NCBI GenBank assembly: GCA_016212395.1
Contig: JACRGF010000001.1
Location: 1-39,594, forward strand
Length of the DNA: 39,594 bases
Source of the DNA: Microcaldota archaeon
GTDB taxonomy: Archaea > Micrarchaeota > Micrarchaeia > Burarchaeales > JACRGF01
Direction of reading: 5' to 3'
Position numbers and translations under genes: made by a program. The notes beneath the pieces are model-generated. The model was not told where the DNA came from and searched no databases. It saw nothing but the letters and a program-made list of their open reading frames with translations. Below, piece after piece: positions 1 through 8,150 of this stretch (positions within the stretch are counted from its first letter, which is position 1; each line of letters begins with the position of its first letter).

Positions 1-6
1 AAAGCA

Positions 7-732
7 GTGATAAGGAAAGTGGCAGTCGAGACTCCGGACGTAAAAACGTTTTCGCTCGAGATGGAAGAGAAAATGCGCTTCAAGCCAGGCCAGTTTGTCG
101 AGCTTTCAATTCTCGGAATTGGCGAAGCGCCAATCTCGATTTCCTCTTGCCCGCGAGACGAACTGCTTGAATTGTCGGTAAAGAGAGTGGGCGATGTTAC
201 GAACGTGCTGCACGAGCTGAAGCTTGGCGACAGCGTTTGGGTGCGCGGGCCTTACGGAAACGGGTGGCCTGAAGTTGAAGAAAACGACTTGGTGGTAGGA
301 GGAGGGATTGGAATCGCCCCGCTCAGGCCAGTAGTGAGAAGAGCTGGAAAAATAAGCGTGTATTACGGCGCGCGCACTCCTGAAGACTTGTGCTTCAAGA
401 AAGAATTGAAAGAATGGGGCAAAAAAATGAAAGTTGAGGTGACTGTAGACAGTGAGGGGGCAGGCTGGAACGGAAGCGTGGGGCCTGTGACGGCGCTCAT
501 CGAAAAAGCAGGGCGGCTGGATGGAAAAGCTCTTATTTGCGGGCCTCCAATCATGATAAAATTCGTTGCAGACGCGCTGAAGAAAAAAGGAGTGAAGGAA
601 GAAAACGTGTTCGTTTCTCTCGAGAGAGTGATGAAGTGCGGGTTCGGAAAATGCGGCAGGTGCATGCTCGGAGGAAAATACGTGTGCACGGACGGGCCGG
701 TGTTCAAATACTCTGAAATGCCGAGAGAATAA
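7..732 (+). CDS. Sulfhydrogenase/cytosolic NiFe-hydrogenase gamma subunit-like FAD/NAD(P)-binding oxidoreductase (5' end may be cut by the window edge)
   Basis: FNR-like motifs (KPGQFVELSI, VGGGIGIAPLRPV, ALICGPPIMI) and C-terminal Cys motif MKCGFGKCGRCMLGGKYVCTDGPVF; directly upstream of hydrogenase subunits. The frame is open to base 1. Confidence 0.88.
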   Translation: MIRKVAVETPDVKTFSLEMEEKMRFKPGQFVELSILGIGEAPISISSCPRDELLELSVKRVGDVTNVLHELKLGDSVWVRGPYGNGWPEVEENDLVVGGGIGIAPLRPVVRRAGKISVYYGARTPEDLCFKKELKEWGKKMKVEVTVDSEGAGWNGSVGPVTALIEKAGRLDGKALICGPPIMIKFVADALKKKGVKEENVFVSLERVMKCGFGKCGRCMLGGKYVCTDGPVFKYSEMPRE

Positions 733-734
733 GA

Positions 735-839
735 ATGGTTTTGCAGTGGTTTCGAGTTGAGTCAACTGCAGTTGACTGCTCGACAACACTCTGGTTGTCG
801 ATGGTTTTGCAGTTGTTTTGAATGGTTTTGAGGTTGTTG
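735..839. repeat. Structured intergenic element: three ATGGTTTTG-type direct repeats flanking an 18-bp perfect palindrome and an 8-bp stem-loop
   Basis: AGTCAACTGCAGTTGACT at 760-777 is its own reverse complement; TCGACAAC(780-787)-ACTCTG-GTTGTCGA(794-801); ATGGTTTTGCAG at 735 and 801, AATGGTTTTGAGG at 821. Confidence 0.7.
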
Positions 840-1618
840 CCGTGAAAAAGAAAAAACTGAGGATTGGAATTTACTCGCTTACTTCCTGTTCCGGCTGCCA
901 AGAGCAGATAATGGACTTGGAGGAAGAACTGCCGGAAATAGTCAAGGCAGTGGACATCGCGAATTTCGAGATGGTGAAAAAACTCGACGAGAAAGCGAAA
1001 GTGGACGTGGCGTTCGTTGAAGGGTGCGTCGCGAAAGCAGAGGAAATAGAGCGGGTGCGCGAGATCAGGAGGAAATGCGGCTTTCTCGTGTCAATGGGCA
1101 CGTGCGCGACTTACGGAGGCATTCCGGCAATCCGCAACCTGCATGAAGGATGGAAATTCGAAAAACTCGTTTACCCGGACGACTCGATGAGGCTTTCAGC
1201 CATCAAAGCGTCTCCTTTGAGCGACTATGTGAAAGTAGATTATTTCATACGCGGGTGCCCGATGAACAAGCTGGAGTTTCTTGAAGTGCTGAAAAGCCTC
1301 GCTGCAGGAAAAAAACCGCGCGAACTGAATTACGCAGTGTGCGTAGAGTGCAAAAAAAGGCAAGTGCCGTGCCTGCTCGTAAAGTTTCTGAAAGGCGAAG
1401 AAGGAGGAGGAATATGCCTCGGCCCAATCACGTACGCAGGATGCAATGCGATATGCCCGGCAAACGGAGTGCCTTGCCTGGGATGCAGAGGCCCGTTCGA
1501 AGACAGCAATGTTGAAAGCTACGTTCAAATGCTTGAAAAACACTTGAAAGGCGAGGACGTGAAAAGAATGCTTTCAACGTTCGCGGGAACGTCAAAAAAA
1601 CTCATAAAATTCGTGTGA
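818..1618 (+). CDS. Sulfhydrogenase delta-like NiFe hydrogenase small subunit
   Basis: SCSGCQEQIMDLEEELPEI proximal cluster motif, GTCATYGGI, GCPMNKLEFLEVL, and Cys-rich C-terminus (GPITYAGCNAICPANGVPCLGCRGPFED). The true start may lie downstream of 818 (e.g. GTG near 842). Confidence 0.9.
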   Translation: MNGFEVVAVKKKKLRIGIYSLTSCSGCQEQIMDLEEELPEIVKAVDIANFEMVKKLDEKAKVDVAFVEGCVAKAEEIERVREIRRKCGFLVSMGTCATYGGIPAIRNLHEGWKFEKLVYPDDSMRLSAIKASPLSDYVKVDYFIRGCPMNKLEFLEVLKSLAAGKKPRELNYAVCVECKKRQVPCLLVKFLKGEEGGGICLGPITYAGCNAICPANGVPCLGCRGPFEDSNVESYVQMLEKHLKGEDVKRMLSTFAGTSKKLIKFV

Positions 1619-2931
1619 ACTCAGAGTTGGTGAAAATGAAGGCTGGAAAAAGAAAAATAACGCTCGAACACTTGTCTAAAATAGAAGGCCACGCCAAACT
1701 GCGGGTGAAAGTAGAGAACGGAGTAGTTGAAGAGTGCGAAGTGCAAGTGGTTGAAGGCGCGCGATTTTTTGAAGCAATATTGCGCGGAAGAAAGTTTCAC
1801 GAAGCCCCGTCGCTCACTTCCCGCATTTGCGGATTGTGCTCGGTATCGCATACCATTGCAGCGCTCGAAGCAGTAGAAAACGCCTGCAACATTAAAATGA
1901 ATTACACTACGATGCTCTTGCGCGAGCTCATGCACGCAGGCGAGTTTATCCAAGACCACACGCTTCACACGTGCTTCCTCGCGCTTCCGGACTTTCTCGG
2001 GTTTGAAAATGCGATTGAAATGGCGCAAGCAAACAGGGAAGAAACTAAAAAAGCGTTGCACGTGAAAAAAATAGGCAACGACATGGTGGAAATGATAGGA
2101 GGCAGGGAAGTCCACCCCATGACCGCGCTCGTGAACGGATTTTCAAAGCTTCCAAGCAGAAAGGAATTACAGCAAATGAAGGAAGCGCTCGAAGGCGCGA
2201 AAGAAGACGCGATGGCAATAGCGAAAGTAATGGCGCAACTGCCTTACCCTGAATTCGAGCGCGAAACTCAATACGTTTCAGTAGTAGGCTCTTCGTATCT
2301 AGGCGACTTGATTGCAACATGCAAAGGCAACGAGTGCTTCCCGCAGAAAAACTTCGCGGATTACTTGGACGAGTGCATGAACCCGGAATCAACAGCAAAA
2401 TACGTAGTGCGCGAAAACAAGGAGTTCATGGTAGGCTCGCTAGCGCGCTTCAACGTAAACATGCAGCACCTGAGCAAGAACGCGAAAAAAATAGTGCGCG
2501 AAAGCAAAATCAAATTCCCGAACTACAACCCGTTCTACAACAACTTCGCGCAGGCAGTGGAAACAGTGCACTGCATGGACAAAGCGCGGACAATAATAGG
2601 AGAACTTGAAGGAATGGAAATGGAAAAATACGAGGACGTATGCATAGACGCTGAAGACAAGCGCGCGAAGAGAGGCATTGGAGCAATAGAAGCACCGCGC
2701 GGAACGCTATACCACGACTACACTATCAGCGGAAACGCGATACAAAGCGCGAACATCATCACGCCAACAGCGCAAAACCTGAAAAACATAGAAGAAGACG
2801 TCAAAGCATTCCTGCCAACGCTCCTCGAAAAAGACAAGAAAGAAATAATCAGGAATTTGGAAAACCTCGTGCGCGCCTACGACCCGTGCATATCGTGCTC
2901 AGCACACTTCCTCACAGTAGAAGGAATTTAA
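1615..2931 (+). CDS. Sulfhydrogenase alpha-like NiFe hydrogenase large subunit
   Basis: N-terminal RICGLCSVSH (RxCGxCxxxH) and C-terminal DPCISCSAH (DPCxxCxxH) Ni ligand motifs; short tail FLTVEGI after the final His. A later start at ATG 1636 is possible. Confidence 0.95.
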   Translation: MNSELVKMKAGKRKITLEHLSKIEGHAKLRVKVENGVVEECEVQVVEGARFFEAILRGRKFHEAPSLTSRICGLCSVSHTIAALEAVENACNIKMNYTTMLLRELMHAGEFIQDHTLHTCFLALPDFLGFENAIEMAQANREETKKALHVKKIGNDMVEMIGGREVHPMTALVNGFSKLPSRKELQQMKEALEGAKEDAMAIAKVMAQLPYPEFERETQYVSVVGSSYLGDLIATCKGNECFPQKNFADYLDECMNPESTAKYVVRENKEFMVGSLARFNVNMQHLSKNAKKIVRESKIKFPNYNPFYNNFAQAVETVHCMDKARTIIGELEGMEMEKYEDVCIDAEDKRAKRGIGAIEAPRGTLYHDYTISGNAIQSANIITPTAQNLKNIEEDVKAFLPTLLEKDKKEIIRNLENLVRAYDPCISCSAHFLTVEGI

Positions 2932-2949
2932 ACAAGAAAAAAAAAGTGC

Positions 2950-2970
2950 AATAATTTCTACAAAATTATT
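2950..2970. terminator. Possible bidirectional hairpin between convergent hydrogenase and rib operons
   Basis: AATAATTT(950-957)-CTACA-AAATTATT(963-970) in the convergent gap, overlapping the ribD stop codon. Confidence 0.35.
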
Positions 2971-4054
2971 TCTTTGCAACAGCCTCAACCAGCAAATCGC
3001 TTCCCATTCTTTTCACGCGCGTTATCTCCAATTCCTTCGCTTCGCTCATCTTGTCTATTCCATTCCCGCCAACCGCACTCTTCGCGTTTCTCCCGCCAAT
3101 CAGCTTGGGAGCAATGAAGAAAACGAACGTGTCAACAGCAAGCGCTTGAATGAAGCTTGCGTTTACTTCACTTCCACCTTCCACCAACACGCTTGAAACC
3201 TCCAGTTCGCCCAAGCGCTTCAGCAAATCGCGCACATCAACCTTTCCATCTTCATTCTCTTTGCAAACAACAACATTAACGCCTTTTTCTTCTAGTTGCT
3301 TTTTCTTTTCCGAGTCATGCCTGGGGGTAGTTGCAATCACAACTTTGCCTTCCTCGAAAACTTTTGCATCAAGAGGAACGCGCAAGCACGAGTCTAGAAC
3401 TACTCTCGTCGGGTTTTTTTTGTTTTTTATTCGCACGGTGAGCTGGGGGTCGTCCTTCAAAATCGTTTCAACTCCAACGAGAACTGCATCATGCTCTGCC
3501 CGCAGTTTTCTTGCAAACGCGCGAGATTTTTCACACGTAATCCACTTCGAATCTCCGGAATTGCACGAGGTTTTTCCGTCCAAGCTCTCCGCGCACTTGA
3601 GAGTTACGAACGGCAAGCGAGTGGAAACAAATTTGAAAAACTTTTCGTTAAGCCGAACTGCGCCTGTTTCACAAACTCCGAATTCAACGAGTATTCCTGC
3701 TTGCTTCAATTCGCTTTCTCCATTCACGCTTGGGTTTGCATCTTTCACTGCGCAAACCACTTTTTTTATTCCTGCTTGAATTATCGCAGGCACGCAAGGA
3801 GGAGTTTTCTTGCTTGAATGCGAGCAAGGCTCGAGCGAAACGAAAAGCGTTGCGCCACGCGCGAGTTCGCCTGCCTGCTTCAACGCGTTAATTTCAGCAT
3901 GAGGCCCTCCGAAAAACTCGTGAGCTCCCTCGCCGACTATCTCACCGTCCTTTACAACCACTGCGCCAACCCGCGGGTTAGGGGAAGGATTAAATTTTCG
4001 CGCGAGTTTGAGCGCCCGCAACATGAATTTTTCGCCTTCAACCTGCATAAACAA
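2966..4054 (-). CDS. ribD: Bifunctional diaminohydroxyphosphoribosylaminopyrimidine deaminase / 5-amino-6-(5-phosphoribosylamino)uracil reductase
   Basis: HAEINAL and PCSHSSKKTPPC deaminase zinc motifs followed by a RibD-C reductase domain (TLKCAESLDGKT...). Confidence 0.93.
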   Translation of the reverse strand: MFMQVEGEKFMLRALKLARKFNPSPNPRVGAVVVKDGEIVGEGAHEFFGGPHAEINALKQAGELARGATLFVSLEPCSHSSKKTPPCVPAIIQAGIKKVVCAVKDANPSVNGESELKQAGILVEFGVCETGAVRLNEKFFKFVSTRLPFVTLKCAESLDGKTSCNSGDSKWITCEKSRAFARKLRAEHDAVLVGVETILKDDPQLTVRIKNKKNPTRVVLDSCLRVPLDAKVFEEGKVVIATTPRHDSEKKKQLEEKGVNVVVCKENEDGKVDVRDLLKRLGELEVSSVLVEGGSEVNASFIQALAVDTFVFFIAPKLIGGRNAKSAVGGNGIDKMSEAKELEITRVKRMGSDLLVEAVAKK

Positions 4055-4110
4055 AACACCAAAACCACAAAACTCCTAAACCCCAAAACTACAAAAATAC
4101 CAACGTACAT
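4055..4110 (-). repeat. Octamer-type G/T-rich repeat, (TTTTGNNG)n on the minus strand
   Basis: Minus strand reads TTTTGGGG TTTAGGAG TTTTGTGG TTTTGGTG TTTTG; similar arrays at 5272-5325 and 26522-26560. Confidence 0.6.
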
Positions 4111-4132
4111 TTTCGTTCCAAAACATCCTCAT

Positions 4133-4729
4133 TCATTCAAGCAAATGGTTCAGTTTCGTTTTCTTCGTTTCAAGGTATTTGAAATTGTGCTCGTTCGGGG
4201 TTATTGAAAGCGGGACGCGTTCAACTACGCTTATTCCGCTTCCGTTCAGCCCGATTATTTTCTCAGGATTGTTCGTGAGCAGGCGCACGCTCTTCACTCT
4301 CAAATGCTTGAGAATTTCCGCAGCAGCCTCGTAAGAACGCAGGTCTTTCTCGAACCCGAGCTGTTTGTTCGCCTCAACAGTATCCAAACCTTGCTCTTGC
4401 AAAGAATACGCCTTGATCTTGTTCGCCAACCCAATGCCCCTGCCTTCCTGCCTCAAGTAAACAAGCACGCCCTTGCCCTCGCAGTCAATCAACTTCAGCG
4501 CTTCTTCAAACTGCTGTCGGCAGTCGCACTTCAGCGAGCCGAGCGTGTCGCCAGTCAGGCACTGGCTGTGAAGGCGCACTAAAACATTTTCACAATCAGA
4601 CACGCTGCCCTTGACGAGCGCCAAATGCTCTTCATTCGAACCATCGGAAAAAGCAAAAACAGAAAACGCTCCGAACAAAGTAGGCAAGCTCGAACTGGCA
4701 ACGAAATTTAATTGTTTTTGTTGTTTCAT
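4133..4729 (-). CDS. ribA: GTP cyclohydrolase II
   Basis: Zn motif CLTGDTLGSLKCDC, RQEGRGIGLANKIKAY, NNPEKI. Confidence 0.93.
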   Translation of the reverse strand: MKQQKQLNFVASSSLPTLFGAFSVFAFSDGSNEEHLALVKGSVSDCENVLVRLHSQCLTGDTLGSLKCDCRQQFEEALKLIDCEGKGVLVYLRQEGRGIGLANKIKAYSLQEQGLDTVEANKQLGFEKDLRSYEAAAEILKHLRVKSVRLLTNNPEKIIGLNGSGISVVERVPLSITPNEHNFKYLETKKTKLNHLLE

Positions 4730-4777
4730 GGCAACGACTCTATAACTTGCCCGCGCATTGCTTTCTGTTTTCTGCGT

Positions 4778-5191
4778 TTACTGCAATCTCTGGCAGAGCT
4801 TGACTGCAGACTCTACTGCCCTGCGCGCGTACTCGTCAATGCGCGCCTGAGCATGAGCCCTGCTCGCGCCAGGCCCGATAATTCCAAGCGAAACAGGCTT
4901 TCCCTTCTCAACACTCAAGTCAATAGCCTTGCGCGCAGCATGCTGCGCGACAACCTCGTCATGCTGAGTCTGGCCTTCAAGCACAGCACCCAAAGTAACA
5001 ACTGCATCCACCTTGTCGCTTTCAAGCAGTTTCTTTATAGCAAGCGGCATGTCAAACGCGCCGGGAACGCGCAAAGTCTGCACGACCTCAGCACCGAGAA
5101 AACCAGCGTGCTCCTTCGCCCGCTCTTCCATCAAACGCGTAATCTCAGAGTTAAACTCTGAAACCACTAAACCCAACCTCACCATGCACAC
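4778..5191 (-). CDS. ribH: 6,7-dimethyl-8-ribityllumazine synthase (archaeal-type)
   Basis: [39 protein letters not shown]; in the rib operon. Confidence 0.88.
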   Translation of the reverse strand: MCMVRLGLVVSEFNSEITRLMEERAKEHAGFLGAEVVQTLRVPGAFDMPLAIKKLLESDKVDAVVTLGAVLEGQTQHDEVVAQHAARKAIDLSVEKGKPVSLGIIGPGASRAHAQARIDEYARRAVESAVKLCQRLQ

Positions 5192-5241
5192 ACCTCCAAA
5201 AATAACTGTTTCCAGTTTCGAGTTTTCAGTCTTGAATTTTT

Positions 5242-5263
5242 AGTTTCGGAATATTTCGAAACT
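5242..5263. other. 7-bp stem-loop in the ribC-ribH spacer
   Basis: AGTTTCG(5242-5248)...CGAAACT(5257-5263), loop GAATATTT. Confidence 0.4.
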
Positions 5264-5271
5264 CGCAACAA

Positions 5272-5325
5272 ACAAAACCCCAAAACTGCAAAACCGCAAA
5301 ACTCCTAAACCCCAAAACCCCCAAC
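5272..5325 (-). repeat. Octamer-type G/T-rich repeat, (TTTTGNNG)n on the minus strand
   Basis: Minus strand reads GGGGG TTTTGGGG TTTAGGAG TTTTGCGG TTTTGCAG TTTTGGGG TTTTG. Confidence 0.65.
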
Positions 5326-5326
5326 G

Positions 5327-5809
5327 TTAATGAACGATAGTTTCTATTCCTCCAACATCCTGCTTTCCCTGCCTCGCGCCAGTGCCAGCGCGCTTTGAAA
5401 GCTCTTCAGAATTTCCAGCGAGCAGAACCGCATTCCGCGCGTGCTTCGTGCACCTGTCAAAGCAAATTTCCGCAAGCTCTTTCTCGTCCTTCGCCTCGCT
5501 CTCGTGCACGAACACTTCAACAATGTGCCTGCTGCACAACAACTGCGCGAGCATAATGCCCTGGCTTGCCTCGTGCGCGCACTGCTCGTCAATCGCTTCC
5601 TTTCCAGGCATTGCAAACGCAACGCACACGTCGCAACCCTGTTCCTCAAACAGTTTCTTGCAAGCAACAGCCAAGTCTTTCATGCCTGGAACAGTCCGGC
5701 GGACTATTGAAACACTCTCGAAATTATCACGCAATTCACTCGTGGCAATCTTGCCCATGTCGATCTTGGCGAACGTCGTATCAACAATCCCAATCTTGAC
5801 ATCACGCAT
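5327..5809 (-). CDS. ribC: Riboflavin synthase, archaeal (lumazine-synthase-fold) type
   Basis: Start KIGIVDTTFAKIDMGKIA, RRTVPGMKDLAVACKKL, AFAMPGKEAIDEQCAHEASQGIMLAQL, all typical of the archaeal family; no bacterial-type RibE lumazine-binding repeats. Confidence 0.92.
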   Translation of the reverse strand: MRDVKIGIVDTTFAKIDMGKIATSELRDNFESVSIVRRTVPGMKDLAVACKKLFEEQGCDVCVAFAMPGKEAIDEQCAHEASQGIMLAQLLCSRHIVEVFVHESEAKDEKELAEICFDRCTKHARNAVLLAGNSEELSKRAGTGARQGKQDVGGIETIVH

Positions 5810-5882
5810 TCAACCACCAAATAAACAATCCCATTAAAACAAACTAAGAAGCGCGCAAAAAAAACAATTGCAACGCGAACAA

Positions 5883-6542
5883 TCATTTTGCAGAAATTAT
5901 TTCTTCAGCTTCAACGAACGTGAATTTGTTTTCCTGCGCATACTTCATTGCTTCAATTTTCGACAAAGCCCTGCCAGTCCCAAGCATTTCGCACAAGACG
6001 ATGGCAGGAGGCAATGAGCCAGCCAAGCGCGAAAGCTCTACAGCCATTTCAGTATGCCCGCGCCGTTGCTTCAAGCCACGGGAAACGAGCAGGTGAACGT
6101 GGCCCGGAGCGCGGAAACTGCCTGCAAATTCTCCTTGCACGCCGTTGTTCAAGCCGCGCGAAACAAGCTTTTCAAACTCGCGTATAGTCAAAGAACGGTC
6201 GCAATCAGAAATTCCAGTGAACGTATCCTTGTGGTTGACCGAAACTGAAAACGCCGGCTTGTCGCCGTAAGGAGTCTTTGAATAATTCAAGCGCTTCAGC
6301 GTGTCGCTGCCCGACTGCGCGAACAAGTCAGACAAGAACGGCAAGCCTAACTTAACTGCAACTTCGCTGCTCGTAGCAAGGCAAATCAACCCGCCGCACT
6401 CCCTGCGAATCTTTCCAACCATTCCACTATCGACAAAACGAGCGTGAACGAGAAAATCAGCCTCGCCCTCGCGCTCCTCGCCATCGAATAGAATAACAGG
6501 CTTGCCTGAACGCAAGCACTCTACAGCCTCCACAACGCCCAT
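5883..6542 (-). CDS. ribB: 3,4-dihydroxy-2-butanone 4-phosphate synthase
   Basis: LFDGEEREGEADFLVHARF, GGLICLATSSEVA, FSVSVNHKDTFTGISDCDRSLTIR, APGHVHLLVSRGL, RRGHTEMAVELSRLAG. Confidence 0.94.
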   Translation of the reverse strand: MGVVEAVECLRSGKPVILFDGEEREGEADFLVHARFVDSGMVGKIRRECGGLICLATSSEVAVKLGLPFLSDLFAQSGSDTLKRLNYSKTPYGDKPAFSVSVNHKDTFTGISDCDRSLTIREFEKLVSRGLNNGVQGEFAGSFRAPGHVHLLVSRGLKQRRGHTEMAVELSRLAGSLPPAIVLCEMLGTGRALSKIEAMKYAQENKFTFVEAEEIISAK

Positions 6543-6594
6543 AACCGAAAAATAGCGCGAACAACATTAAAATAGATTACTCAAAAACGAATAA

Positions 6595-6972
6595 TTACTC
6601 TTTTTCGAGTAATTGTTTTGCTTGTTTTTTCGCTTCCCTTAACTTCATTCCTGAAGGCAGGCCGATTATTTTCACGTTTTTCATTCTGCTCAAAAGAAGG
6701 AACGTGCCTAAATCATAGTCGTGCCCGGAGAAAATGCTTCTGCCCTTAAGCTCGTCCACTTCAACGAACCGAACGCAGTTTATCCCGCGCACTACGTCCA
6801 AGATGAAAATCTGCTTTTCTTTCTCGTAGTTCAACAGCGCTTCAGGATTGCGCGCGAAAAAGAATTCGAAGCAGCGCATTTCTTTCTGCAGCGCTTTCCC
6901 CACGTCCAGCGCCAGGCGGTCTTCTTCAAGCAACTCGTTTCCGAAACACACCACTTTCCTCAAAAAAATCAC
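6595..6972 (-). CDS. Hydrogenase maturation protease (HycI/HyaD-like) candidate
   Basis: VVCFGNELLEEDRLALDVGKAL matches the GN-L--D--G motif; IFILDVVRG; SGHDYDLGTFLLL matches the S-HD-----L motif; near the NiFe hydrogenase genes. Confidence 0.75.
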   Translation of the reverse strand: MIFLRKVVCFGNELLEEDRLALDVGKALQKEMRCFEFFFARNPEALLNYEKEKQIFILDVVRGINCVRFVEVDELKGRSIFSGHDYDLGTFLLLSRMKNVKIIGLPSGMKLREAKKQAKQLLEKE

Positions 6973-7022
6973 CGCAGAAAGATTAATGACGGTTTATATT
7001 TTTTGCTTGTTATTTAAAAGGC

Positions 7023-7514
7023 ATGGATGCAGTCACAGAGTTTGTAGCAGGCTTGAATATACAAATCGTTTCAGATGTTTCAATCGCCTTCCACTATTAT
7101 ATCTACCCGCTTATGCTCGTGCTGCTCGTGCTCACGCTCCCGTTCTTCAAGGAAAAGAAAAAGTTTCTCGCACTCGTCGTGTCGCTTTTCCTTATTTTCA
7201 TAGTATTCACTTCGCTGAAAGCATACTACCACGAGGCAAGGCCGTGCGCAGTGGGCAGTGAAATATCTTCAAAAGTGCCGTGCCCTGACGAGTACTCTTT
7301 CCCAAGCGGGCACACTGGATTCGCGTTCCTGTTTGTCGCAGCAACAATAGGCTCTGCAGTGTTCCCAGCGTATTTCCTGATTGCAGTGTTCACCGCGTTC
7401 AGCAGGATTTATTTGGGCATGCACTACTTCAACGACGTGGCCGGCGGAATGGTGCTGGGCATGCTGTGCTACGCGATAGGGGAAAAAATTGTTGACAAAC
7501 TGATAAAAAAATAA
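7023..7514 (+). CDS. PAP2-superfamily membrane phosphatase
   Basis: KAYYHEARPC...SFPSGHTGFAF...SRIYLGMHYFNDVAGG, i.e. the three PAP2 motifs; several TM segments. Confidence 0.93.
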   Translation: MDAVTEFVAGLNIQIVSDVSIAFHYYIYPLMLVLLVLTLPFFKEKKKFLALVVSLFLIFIVFTSLKAYYHEARPCAVGSEISSKVPCPDEYSFPSGHTGFAFLFVAATIGSAVFPAYFLIAVFTAFSRIYLGMHYFNDVAGGMVLGMLCYAIGEKIVDKLIKK

Positions 7515-7525
7515 GAGGCAGAAGC

Positions 7526-8131
7526 ATGGCAAGAAAACAACAGTTCAGCTTGAAAAAATACTTGTTCGAATCCCGCAGGCAGTTCGCGCACATGGCATTC
7601 GGCCTCGCGGTGATAGCAATGCTGAAAGCATTCGAAGCGCTTTACTTTGAAAACGCACGCTTTTACGCAACATACGTCTTGACAGTAGCATTCATGGCAG
7701 GCCTGATAGTGCTTGACTTGAAGATAAAAAACAGGAAAATTCCGATCCTCGACGAACTGCTGAAACTGCTTGAACGCCCTCGCGCAATGCCTGGACACGG
7801 CGCGTTCTGGTTCGGGGTGGGAATACTCGCGCTGTTCGCGTTCCTGAAAAGCACTAATGAAATTTCAGCAGGAATACTCGTCCTCGCAATAGGAGACGGG
7901 TTTTCAACTCTCGCAGGCACGCTTGGGTCAAACAAGCTGTTCTACAACGAAAAGAAAACACTAGAAGGAACGCTCGCATTCTTCTTCTCTGCGTGCACGG
8001 CGATATTCTTCATGGGCTGGCTTGCAATACCGCTCGCCGCATTGTGCGCGCTAGTTGAAAGCTTTAACCTTCACTTGGACGACAACGCGCTCATTCCGAT
8101 AACGTGCATAGTATTCTTCAACGTATTTTAA
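7526..8131 (+). CDS. Dolichol kinase / CTP-dependent lipid kinase-like membrane protein (SEC59/DGK1-like)
   Basis: N-terminal RRQFAHMAFGL, AIGDGFSTLAGTLGSNKLFYNEKKTLEGTLAFF typical of the family; multi-TM. Confidence 0.82.
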   Translation: MARKQQFSLKKYLFESRRQFAHMAFGLAVIAMLKAFEALYFENARFYATYVLTVAFMAGLIVLDLKIKNRKIPILDELLKLLERPRAMPGHGAFWFGVGILALFAFLKSTNEISAGILVLAIGDGFSTLAGTLGSNKLFYNEKKTLEGTLAFFFSACTAIFFMGWLAIPLAALCALVESFNLHLDDNALIPITCIVFFNVF

Positions 8132-8150
8132 TAAAAAAATAGGTGATAAA

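Noticed and set aside
106-789. Long minus-strand ORF (227 aa) antisense to the hydrogenase gamma gene, and many similar antisense ORFs across the window
   Set aside because: Opposite a well-supported gene, low-complexity Phe/His/Ser-rich translation, no recognisable motif; expected from the codon bias of the sense genes.
2319-2609. Plus-strand 96-aa ORF inside the hydrogenase large subunit gene
   Set aside because: Out-of-frame with a motif-complete large subunit; no independent support.
5272-5325. Telomere-like G4T4 repeat
   Set aside because: Units are degenerate, short and within an operon spacer; resemblance to ciliate telomeres is superficial.
5192-5326. FMN (RFN) riboswitch in the rib operon
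   Set aside because: Only a short stem-loop and octamer repeats are present, mid-operon; no RFN-element consensus recognised here or upstream of ribB.
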